NCBI GenBank assembly: GCA_041391505.1
Contig: JAWKNW010000012.1
Span: 105,167-169,166 of the forward strand
Reading direction: 5' to 3'
DNA length: 64,000 nucleotides
Source: Rhodothermales bacterium
GTDB lineage: Bacteria; Bacteroidota; Rhodothermia; Rhodothermales; JAHQVL01
The position numbers and the translations under genes are program-made. Under the pieces are notes generated by a model. It ran no database searches. It saw only the letters and a list, made by a program, of their open reading frames with translations, and was not told where the DNA came from. Of this stretch, positions 55,219 through 61,913 are shown one piece after another (positions within the stretch are counted from its first letter, which is position 1; the number at the start of each line of letters is the position of its first letter).

Positions 55219-55953
55219 TCAGGAGACCGGCACCATGAAACACCGGCAGAGGAGGATGTTCTCGAAGGAGCCTTTGGGGTCGCCGGGGTAATCGATCTTT
55301 TCATCCGAGACCAGGAACGAGTCGTAGAGCCCGACTTCCTGGCGTTCGACCAGCTGGTGCGCGCGGCGGACTTTCTCGTCGCGCTGCGTGATCCAGCATT
55401 TGCGGTCCACCTTGCCCGTGCTTTTGAAGTTCTCGAGGCGCGTCTTGTTTTCGGCCGTGTGGAGGAACGTGTCGGTGACGAGCCAGGCGATGACGAAGGC
55501 CTCGAGCCGGCTGTAACCGCGGCACGTGGAGGCGATGCCGTCGGTGATGCGGTCGATGGCCGGCCCGTAATCCAGCATGCGGGTCTGCGCGTAGGGCCCG
55601 AGGTGGATGGGGTCGATCTTCGGCGGACGATTGAGGAAGCGGGTCGTCCGTTTCAGAAAGCCGAGCGAGTCTTCTTCATCCGGGTCGAGTTCGTCGTTCG
55701 GATCGTAATCCAGCGGAAGACACCGGCTGATGACGCGGTGCACATCCATCTTGAGGATGAGCTTGAGCTTGTCGATCAACTGCCGCAACGCTTCTTCGTT
55801 GCCGCGGTTGATGACGATCTTGACGTTGTAGACTTCCGTGTAGATGCTGTAATCGAACGCGCCCGTCTCCATGCCGTTGAGCAGGAACGCGCTGATCTGA
55901 GGGTCGATCTTGTCTCCCAGACCACGTAGCAGCAGTGAAAGTTCGTGACGCAT
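55219..55953 (-). CDS. Protein of unknown function, operon partner of ArsR regulator
   Basis: A protein of 244 residues without signal peptide or membrane segment. It has many charged helices, and ends with an unusual Cys-rich tail (NILLCRCFMVPVS). The stretch TCRGYSRLEAFVIAWLVTDTFLHTAENKTRLENF may form the core. No family was recognised. It is upstream of the ArsR gene by 18 bases, so the regulator probably controls it. A small palindrome (ATAGC-GG-GCTAT, 55964-55975) lies just before its start and may be an ArsR operator. Confidence 0.6.
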   Translation of the reverse strand: MRHELSLLLRGLGDKIDPQISAFLLNGMETGAFDYSIYTEVYNVKIVINRGNEEALRQLIDKLKLILKMDVHRVISRCLPLDYDPNDELDPDEEDSLGFLKRTTRFLNRPPKIDPIHLGPYAQTRMLDYGPAIDRITDGIASTCRGYSRLEAFVIAWLVTDTFLHTAENKTRLENFKSTGKVDRKCWITQRDEKVRRAHQLVERQEVGLYDSFLVSDEKIDYPGDPKGSFENILLCRCFMVPVS

Positions 55954-56551
55954 GGGCGTCCAGATAGCGGGCTATAATCAAAAGTGCCGTGCGCGCTGCA
56001 GCCGGCAAGAAGTGGATCGAATCGGCTTCGTCGCGCACGGTCGTATGGCGCGCTTCATCACGGGCGGCGCAGGAGCCCTCCGGTCAGTCTCGACACGCAC
56101 CATCGGAGAGTAGAATAGGTCCATATCCTGATCGGCACGATGACGCGGCGCGAGAGCCTGCGTCACAACCAGGATAATGTACTCCCTGACAGGGTGGCGA
56201 AAGGTAAGGTATCGCCGGCTTTGCAAAAACTGTAAGTCTGTTCTTTATCGTAATCTTTACGAAATACGCCCTTTCCGGATAATGCGGCCAAAAGGGATGC
56301 AATTATCGGTATAATCGTCGTCGCGTGCGCGCCGGATCGCGCGCCGTTCCCGTCCATCCATTCCGAACTTCGCCTGGGTCCGGTCTCGAAGCGGCGGCGG
56401 GGCGCGTTGCTTATCGTCGAAATAATTTGTAAATCCGGGAAGTTTTGGGCGATTACGGCCGTCCGGCGTGCTGCATAGTCGAGGCTGAGCAGCGCCGAGA
56501 CCTTCCCGTCGTCGTCGTGCCTTGCTTTCTTTCCCACCAGGCGTCACCCCT
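55954..56551. other. Intergenic region of about 600 bases
   Basis: Apart from the short palindrome near 55964, I see no gene, terminator or promoter that I can support. Base composition is lower in GC than its surroundings around 56225-56320 and near 56420. Open frames in it show no codon pattern or conserved motif. Confidence 0.35.
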
Positions 56552-58120
56552 ATGAACGTCGTCTTTACCTGGCTCGATTGGTTCTGGGTCGTCATGTTCC
56601 TGTTGCTCATGATCGGCAGCGGGATCCTGTTCTACCGGCTCGGCAAGCGATCGGAGTCGGACTTCTTCCTCGCCGGCCGCGGGTTGCCGTGGTGGCTGCC
56701 CGCTTCGTCGGTCTATGCCACACACACCGCCACCGACACGCCGATGTGGATCACCGGGGTGATCTACAAATACGGGATGGCCGGCATCTGGTACACCTTT
56801 TTCTCCGCCTGGGCCGCCATCAGTTCGTTCGTGTCGACGCGCATCTTCCGGCGATCGCTCGCCTACACGCAGGCGGAGTGGAACGTCATCCGCTTCACGG
56901 GGCTCGGCGCCGAGATGATGCGGGGCTGGATGGCCGGCTGGCAGGTGTTCATGAACATGTTCATCCTGGGCTGGGTCGGCATCGCGATGGGCAAGGTCTG
57001 CCACTTCCTGTTCGGCTGGGATCTGTGGATCGGCCTGGTGTTTTTCTCGGCGGTGTGCGCCATCTACGTGCTCGCCGCCGGCTACTGGGGGGTGGTCATG
57101 GCCGACTTCCAGCAGGGCATCATCGCGTTCCTGGTCATCATGATCGTCTCGATCTGGGGCATCGTCGAGGCCGGCGGGCCGACGGGCATCGTCGAGAAAC
57201 TGACGGCCATGGGCGAGACGCAGCGCATGGACCCGTTCGCGTTCACCGGATGGTTCAGCGGCGACCTGCCGGGCGCGTGGGTGCTGACGATGATTTTCAT
57301 CGCCGTCCTGGGTGGATTCGGGATGGGCACGACGATCGATTGGTACGCCGAAGCGCAGCGCATCCAGTCCGCCCGCAGCGTCCGCGACGCGAGCTACAGC
57401 ATCTGGTGGGGCACGCTCGTGGGGCTCATCCGCAACTCGGTGTGGGCCGTCGCCATCCTGGCGTTTTACGTACTTTTCCCCGACATCACGGAGGTGTCCG
57501 AATACGAGTTCGGATGGTTCCGGCTGGGGTTCGACTACCTGCCGGCCGGCATGATGGGCTTCTTCTTCGCCGCCATCATCGCCATCCATCTCTCGACGAT
57601 TTCCTCCCACCTGAACCTGGGCGCGCTGTACGCCACGCGCGATCTCTACCATCACTATTACAAGCCTGAAGCGAGCGAAAGCGAGCTGGTGTGGGTCGGT
57701 CGCTGGTCGACGCTGGTGCTTCTGCTCGGCTCGTTCTTTTTCGGGCTGATGATGGAGGATATCACCTCGTGGCTCATCTTCGCGATCTGGATCATGGCCG
57801 CCGGCATCTGGCTGCCGAACATCCTGCAGGTGATCTGGTGGCGCTTCAACGCCTGGGGGTATCTGTCGGCCTGGATGGCCAACCTGCTCCTCAGCTGGCT
57901 CGTCGTCTGGATCCTCCCCGAGTTCGGCGTGTTGCCGGAGTTGCCGGATTACCAGCAGTTCTGGCTGTTGATGGTGCTGGGCGCCTTCGTCTACCTCCCC
58001 GTGACGTTCCTCACGCCGGCGGAGCCCATGGACCATCTCGTCAAGTACTATGTGCAGGCCCGGCCCCTCGGATTCTGGGGACCGGTGCGGCGCGAGGCCC
58101 AGCGCCGCGGCCTGATCTGA
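56552..58120 (+). CDS. Sodium:solute symporter (SSS family)
   Basis: A protein of 522 residues with about 13 membrane helices. The early helices contain the SSS pattern ESDFFLAGRGLPWWLPASSVYATHTATDTPMWITGVIYKYGMAG, and later AVLGGFGMGTTIDWYAEAQRIQSARSVRDASYSIWWG and IAIHLSTISSHLNLGALYATRDLYHHYYKPEASE, common in SSS members. The substrate cannot be predicted. The ATG at 56552 is preferred over an upstream TTG. It is followed closely by three very small membrane-protein genes, probably in the same operon. Confidence 0.93.
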   Translation: MNVVFTWLDWFWVVMFLLLMIGSGILFYRLGKRSESDFFLAGRGLPWWLPASSVYATHTATDTPMWITGVIYKYGMAGIWYTFFSAWAAISSFVSTRIFRRSLAYTQAEWNVIRFTGLGAEMMRGWMAGWQVFMNMFILGWVGIAMGKVCHFLFGWDLWIGLVFFSAVCAIYVLAAGYWGVVMADFQQGIIAFLVIMIVSIWGIVEAGGPTGIVEKLTAMGETQRMDPFAFTGWFSGDLPGAWVLTMIFIAVLGGFGMGTTIDWYAEAQRIQSARSVRDASYSIWWGTLVGLIRNSVWAVAILAFYVLFPDITEVSEYEFGWFRLGFDYLPAGMMGFFFAAIIAIHLSTISSHLNLGALYATRDLYHHYYKPEASESELVWVGRWSTLVLLLGSFFFGLMMEDITSWLIFAIWIMAAGIWLPNILQVIWWRFNAWGYLSAWMANLLLSWLVVWILPEFGVLPELPDYQQFWLLMVLGAFVYLPVTFLTPAEPMDHLVKYYVQARPLGFWGPVRREAQRRGLI

Positions 58121-58146
58121 CCTCCTTCCACGCAACCCGTTTTGCC

Positions 58147-58440
58147 ATGCCGCTAATACGACGCACCTGGACGGCCGCCGAGGCCGATGAATGGACGCGC
58201 GAGGACTGGATCACCATCGTCATCTCGCCGATCGTGTTCGTGCTCCTCATGGTGGGCGTCGCCCTCGCCTGCCTGTACCAGTGGGAGGGGTACCTCATGA
58301 CGGCCGCCGGCGTGATCCTGCTCATCCTGATGCACTGGATCATCGACCCCAAACTGAAAGCCATCTCCGAGGAATACGAGAAAAAGCAAAAAGCCTATCT
58401 CGAAGATCTCGAAGCCAACGCCCGCTGGCAGGATGGCTGA
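58147..58440 (+). CDS. Small two-helix membrane protein, possible symporter accessory protein
   Basis: A protein of 97 residues starting 26 bases after the symporter stop. It has two membrane helices (ITIVISPIVFVLLMVGVALAC and YLMTAAGVILLILMHWIIDP) and a cytoplasmic charged tail (KAISEEYEKKQKAYLEDLEANARWQ), probably a coiled coil. No family recognised. Close spacing suggests that it belongs with the symporter. Confidence 0.7.
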   Translation: MPLIRRTWTAAEADEWTREDWITIVISPIVFVLLMVGVALACLYQWEGYLMTAAGVILLILMHWIIDPKLKAISEEYEKKQKAYLEDLEANARWQDG

Positions 58441-58446
58441 GCGGTT

Positions 58447-58561
58447 CAAGGGGTGAGGTTCCAGGTGCAACGGGAGCGGTTGGATCCCTACCCCCGAGGC
58501 CCTACTCCAGAACCTCACGCCTTGCCTTAAACCTTGTACCTTGAACCTTAAACCCTTAACC
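58447..58561. repeat. Heptamer-based inverted repeat inside the symporter operon
   Basis: CAAGGGGTGAGGTTCCAGG pairs with a reversed copy near 58508-58525. It is followed by heptamer units AAACCTTGTACCTTGAACC. It separates the second and third genes of the group, and may regulate their relative expression. Confidence 0.6.
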
Positions 58562-58562
58562 C

Positions 58563-58679
58563 ATGGACCAGGGACTCGCAACCGTCATCGGAATGAGCAT
58601 CGCCTATTTCGTGTCGCTCCTCGGGATGGGGCTGGCGTATCGCTCGTATCGCCGGCACCACGGCGCTGACAAGACCTGA
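58563..58679 (+). CDS. Very small single-pass membrane protein (38 aa)
   Basis: The frame MDQGLATVIGMSIAYFVSLL... gives 38 residues with one membrane helix (TVIGMSIAYFVSLLGMGLAY) and a basic tail (RSYRRHHGADK). The start is two bases after the repeat element. Microproteins like this often pair with transporters. No similar sequence was recognised, so the call is tentative. Confidence 0.5.
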   Translation: MDQGLATVIGMSIAYFVSLLGMGLAYRSYRRHHGADKT

Positions 58680-58721
58680 CACCCTTCGCCATCGTCGTTC
58701 ACAGTTCAACCGCGGCCGCTT

Positions 58722-58829
58722 ATGGGCACTTCGTTCTGGGGGATCATCATTCCCGCCTTCGTCTTTCTGTTTTCCTTCGTCATGACGCTTCTGCTCTACC
58801 GCCATTTTGCGAACCAGCAGGAGCACTGA
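58722..58829 (+). CDS. Very small single-pass membrane protein (35 aa)
   Basis: The frame gives 35 residues: a membrane helix (GIIIPAFVFLFSFVMTLLLY) with a short polar tail (RHFANQQEH). It lies 42 bases after the 38-residue gene and its stop is 4 bases before the ATG of the next gene, so it is probably translated in the same operon. Tentative. Confidence 0.5.
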   Translation: MGTSFWGIIIPAFVFLFSFVMTLLLYRHFANQQEH

Positions 58830-58833
58830 TCCG

Positions 58834-59724
58834 ATGATGCACGGCGTGCGACTGGTTCGGGTCATGGCCCTCGCGCTCCTTCTCGGTGCGGCGCGGAGCG
58901 CCGGCGCGCAGGCGCCGGCGATCGATCCGGTGCTCCAGCAGCGCATCGCCGAACGCGTCGCCCCGTTCCGCGGAGACGTCGGCGTCTATGTGCGGCACCT
59001 GCCCACAGGGCGAGAAGTGCGCATCAACGCCGACTCGCTGTTCCCCACGGCGAGTATGATCAAGGTCCCGATCCTGCTCAACCCGTTCGATGCGATCGAA
59101 CACGGCCAGCTGCTCTATCACCAGCCGCTCGTCTATCGCGACTCCCTCCTGTACGAAGGCGAGGACATCCTCGGGTCGTTCAAGGATGGCGAGACCATCC
59201 TGCTGAGCAAGGTGATCATGCTGATGATCACGATGAGCGACAACACGGCGAGCCTGTGGCTCCAGCATCTCAGCGGCACCGGCACGGCGATCAACGAATG
59301 GCTCGCGAACGCCGGCTTCACCGCTACGCGGATGAACTCGCGCACGCCGGGCCGGCGGGCCGACTGGGAGCGGTACGGCTGGGGGCAAACCTCGCCCCGC
59401 GAGATGGCCGAGTTGCTGGTGATGATCCGCGAAGGACGCGCCGTGAGCGCCGCCGCCAGCGACGAGATGTACCGCGCGCTGACGCGCATCTACTGGAACG
59501 ACGAGGCGCTGTCCCAGATACCGCCCTACGTCCAGGCCGCCTCCAAACAGGGCGCCGTAAATCGGTCGCGCTCGGAGGTCGTCCTGGTCAATGCGCCCCA
59601 CGGCGACTATGTATTTTGCGTGATTACGAAGAACCAGGTGGACGAAAGCTGGGCGGAAGACAACGAAGGATTCGTATTGTTACGCGATGTTTCGAGGATC
59701 CTGTGGGAGTACTTCGAACGTTAG
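58834..59724 (+). CDS. Class A beta-lactamase-fold serine hydrolase lacking the catalytic Glu
   Basis: A protein of 296 residues with a signal peptide (ALALLLGAARSAGAQ-A). The class A motifs are S-x-x-K (SMIKVPIL), SDN (MSDNTASLW) and a KxG (SKQGAVNRSRSE). The omega-loop, where class A has E166xxxN, reads TRMNSRTPGRR with no equivalent Glu. It is therefore unlikely to hydrolyse beta-lactams efficiently. It may be a periplasmic serine amidase or penicillin-binding-like enzyme. The ATG was taken at 58834. It sits behind the symporter and microproteins with 4-base spacing. Confidence 0.85.
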   Translation: MMHGVRLVRVMALALLLGAARSAGAQAPAIDPVLQQRIAERVAPFRGDVGVYVRHLPTGREVRINADSLFPTASMIKVPILLNPFDAIEHGQLLYHQPLVYRDSLLYEGEDILGSFKDGETILLSKVIMLMITMSDNTASLWLQHLSGTGTAINEWLANAGFTATRMNSRTPGRRADWERYGWGQTSPREMAELLVMIREGRAVSAAASDEMYRALTRIYWNDEALSQIPPYVQAASKQGAVNRSRSEVVLVNAPHGDYVFCVITKNQVDESWAEDNEGFVLLRDVSRILWEYFER

Positions 59725-59765
59725 ACGACCCATTCCATTCTCTCTGAGTCTACCCCGGTTCCGTT

Positions 59766-60731
59766 ATGACGCCCCCCCAGGCGATGCTCCGGTTGTTGGC
59801 GCTGTGCCTCGGCATGGTCTTCCTCGCGGCGTGCGGCGGCCGGGAAGCGTCCGTCGTAAAGCCGGCCTCCACCGCCGCCATGGCGTTGCGCCATTCGCGG
59901 GGCGAGCTGGACGATCCGCGCATCCGGGAGGCGTCCGGGCTCGCCGCGAGCCGGCTGCATCGGGGCGTCCTCTGGCTCCACAACGATTCCGGCGACACGA
60001 CGCGCGTCTTCGCCATCAATACCCAGGCCCGGTTGCTGGGCACCTACTATCTCTCCGACGCCCGCGCGCGGGACTGGGAAGACATCGCGATCGGCCCGGG
60101 CCCCGACCCCGACCTCGACTACCTCTACGTGGGCGATATCGGCGACAACCAGATGCGGCGCAAGTACATCGTCGTATACCGCGTGCCGGAGCCGGACGTG
60201 CGTCCGCACCAGGAGGCCGTGGAAGCCTCGCTCGACGGCGTCGAAACGCTGGCCTTCGCCTTTCCGGACGGACCGCACAACAGCGAGACCCTGATGGTCG
60301 ACCCCGCCACCGGCGACATCTACATCGTCACCAAGGCGCTGGGGCGGCAGTCGGTCTACCGCGCGGCGTATCCGCAGCGCCGCGATACCCTGACCGTGCT
60401 CGAAAAGGTGACCGAGCTGCGGTTGCAGGGCAGCGGAGCGCTGACGCAGCTCGCCGTGGGCGGCGACATTTCTCCCTCCGGCCGCTGGACGCTCATCAAG
60501 AGCTACGATGTCGTCTATCAGTGGGATAACGGGACGGCGCCGTGGTACCGGTCCGATCCCATCGCGTTGCCCTACGTGCCCGAGCCGCAGGGCGAGGCCA
60601 TCGCGTGGGCGGCCGACGAGTCGGGCTACTTCACGATCAGCGAAGAGGCCGGCGGCGTGCCGGCCGTGCTCTATTATTACGCCCTGTCGCCCCGAGAGGG
60701 CACGTTTCGCAGCACGCGGCTGCGCGACTGA
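59766..60731 (+). CDS. Lipoprotein with beta-propeller-like repeats, unknown function
   Basis: A protein of 321 residues with lipobox LGMVFLAAC (Cys23). It has strand-rich repeats with SGLAASRLHRGVLWLHNDSGDTTRVFAIN, WEDIAIGPGPDPDLDYLYVGDIGDN and ETLMVDPATGDIYIVTKA. These resemble six-bladed propellers of the phytase-esterase kind found in Bacteroidota. Catalytic residues cannot be assigned. It follows the serine hydrolase gene by 41 bases on the same strand. Confidence 0.75.
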   Translation: MTPPQAMLRLLALCLGMVFLAACGGREASVVKPASTAAMALRHSRGELDDPRIREASGLAASRLHRGVLWLHNDSGDTTRVFAINTQARLLGTYYLSDARARDWEDIAIGPGPDPDLDYLYVGDIGDNQMRRKYIVVYRVPEPDVRPHQEAVEASLDGVETLAFAFPDGPHNSETLMVDPATGDIYIVTKALGRQSVYRAAYPQRRDTLTVLEKVTELRLQGSGALTQLAVGGDISPSGRWTLIKSYDVVYQWDNGTAPWYRSDPIALPYVPEPQGEAIAWAADESGYFTISEEAGGVPAVLYYYALSPREGTFRSTRLRD

Positions 60732-60738
60732 CGTCCGG

Positions 60739-60770
60739 TTGGATCATCCAGAGGCCCGTCCCTATCTTGG
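60739..60770 (+). promoter_or_regulatory. Candidate promoter of the MBL-fold gene
   Basis: TTG at 60739-60741 and TATCTTGG at 60763-60770 are separated by 21 bases, slightly longer than usual. The ATG is 58 bases downstream. Confidence 0.3.
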
Positions 60771-60827
60771 GTCCGTCGCGCGCAGGCCACCGCGCGGTCG
60801 ATCTTTCATCATCCCATCCCTACTCCC

Positions 60828-61733
60828 ATGCGACTGCAAAAGCTTTACGCGTGCCTGATCCTGGCATGCGCACTCGTGGTGTCCGTCCGTCCGGCGTCCG
60901 GCCAACAGAATTTCGACAACGTCCAGATCGAGACCATCCCGGTCTCGGACAACGTCTACATGCTCGTCGGCTCGGGCGGCAACATCGGGGTCTCCATCGG
61001 CGACGACGGGACGTTCATCATCGACGACCAGTTCGCGCCGCTCACCGAAAAGATCAAGGCGGCCATCGCGGCGATCACGCCGAATCCGGTGCGGTTCGTG
61101 ATGAACACGCACTGGCATGGCGACCATACCGGCGGCAACGAGAACATGGGCAACGGGGGGGCGCTGATCGTCGCGCACGACAACGTGTACGAGCGGATGA
61201 GCACCGAGCAGTTCCGCGACGCAAACAACACCACGCCGCCCTCGCCGAAAGCCGCCCTGCCGGTGGTCACCTTCGCCGAAGACGTCAGCTTCCATATCAA
61301 CGGCGGCACGATTCACGGCATCCACGTCCCGCACGCGCATACCGATGGCGATGCGCTGATCCATTTCCAGGAGGCCAATGTGATCCATATGGGCGACACG
61401 TTTTTCGCCGGCCGCTTCCCCTACATCGATCTCGGATCGGGCGGGTCGATCGACGGCGTGATCTCGGCGGTGAACCGCGCGCTCGCCATCGTCAACGACG
61501 ATACGAAGATCATCCCGGGCCACGGCCCGCTGTCGACGCCGGCCGATCTGCGGACCTATCGCGACATGCTCACGAAAACGCGCGCCTCCATCATGCAGCT
61601 CGTCGCCGAAGGCAAGACGCTGGAAGACGTGCAGGCGGCCAAACCCGTGGCCGACTATGAGTCCTGGGGCGCCGGCTTCATCAACATGGAGCGTTACGTC
61701 GAGATCGTCTACACCGACCTGTCCTCGCGATAA
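60828..61733 (+). CDS. Exported MBL-fold metallo-hydrolase
   Basis: A protein of 301 residues with a signal peptide (LILACALVVSVRPASGQ-Q). The metal motif is HWHGDHTGG, with further ligands H in VPHAHTDGD, D in GDTFF and H in PGHGP. This is the metallo-beta-lactamase fold; sequence resembles subclass B-like or quinoprotein-relay proteins, and the substrate is unknown. It is preceded by a candidate promoter and followed by a strong hairpin, so it is probably monocistronic. Confidence 0.9.
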   Translation: MRLQKLYACLILACALVVSVRPASGQQNFDNVQIETIPVSDNVYMLVGSGGNIGVSIGDDGTFIIDDQFAPLTEKIKAAIAAITPNPVRFVMNTHWHGDHTGGNENMGNGGALIVAHDNVYERMSTEQFRDANNTTPPSPKAALPVVTFAEDVSFHINGGTIHGIHVPHAHTDGDALIHFQEANVIHMGDTFFAGRFPYIDLGSGGSIDGVISAVNRALAIVNDDTKIIPGHGPLSTPADLRTYRDMLTKTRASIMQLVAEGKTLEDVQAAKPVADYESWGAGFINMERYVEIVYTDLSSR

Positions 61734-61763
61734 GGCGGCGCGCGGCGCTGGTGGCTGAGCGGC

Positions 61764-61808
61764 GTTCGGGAGCAGGAGTGAAAGAGCGGCGCAGCCCTGC
61801 TCCCGAAC
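61764..61808. terminator. Hairpin after the MBL-fold gene
   Basis: GTTCGGGAGCAGG at 61764-61776 and CCTGCTCCCGAAC at 61796-61808 form a perfect 13-bp stem with a 19-base loop. No T-run. Confidence 0.6.
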
Positions 61809-61913
61809 CGCATCCCCGCTCGCGCGATTGGTTCATGGGCGATGGCACCCTACATTACCGCCCTCGTTCCTCGATCCCGGCAAACCAACGCCCTCCTGCG
61901 GAGTAGCAGCCGT

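Noticed and set aside
56163..56537. 124-residue minus-strand frame in the intergenic region
   Set aside because: No signal, no motif and composition unlike neighbouring genes.
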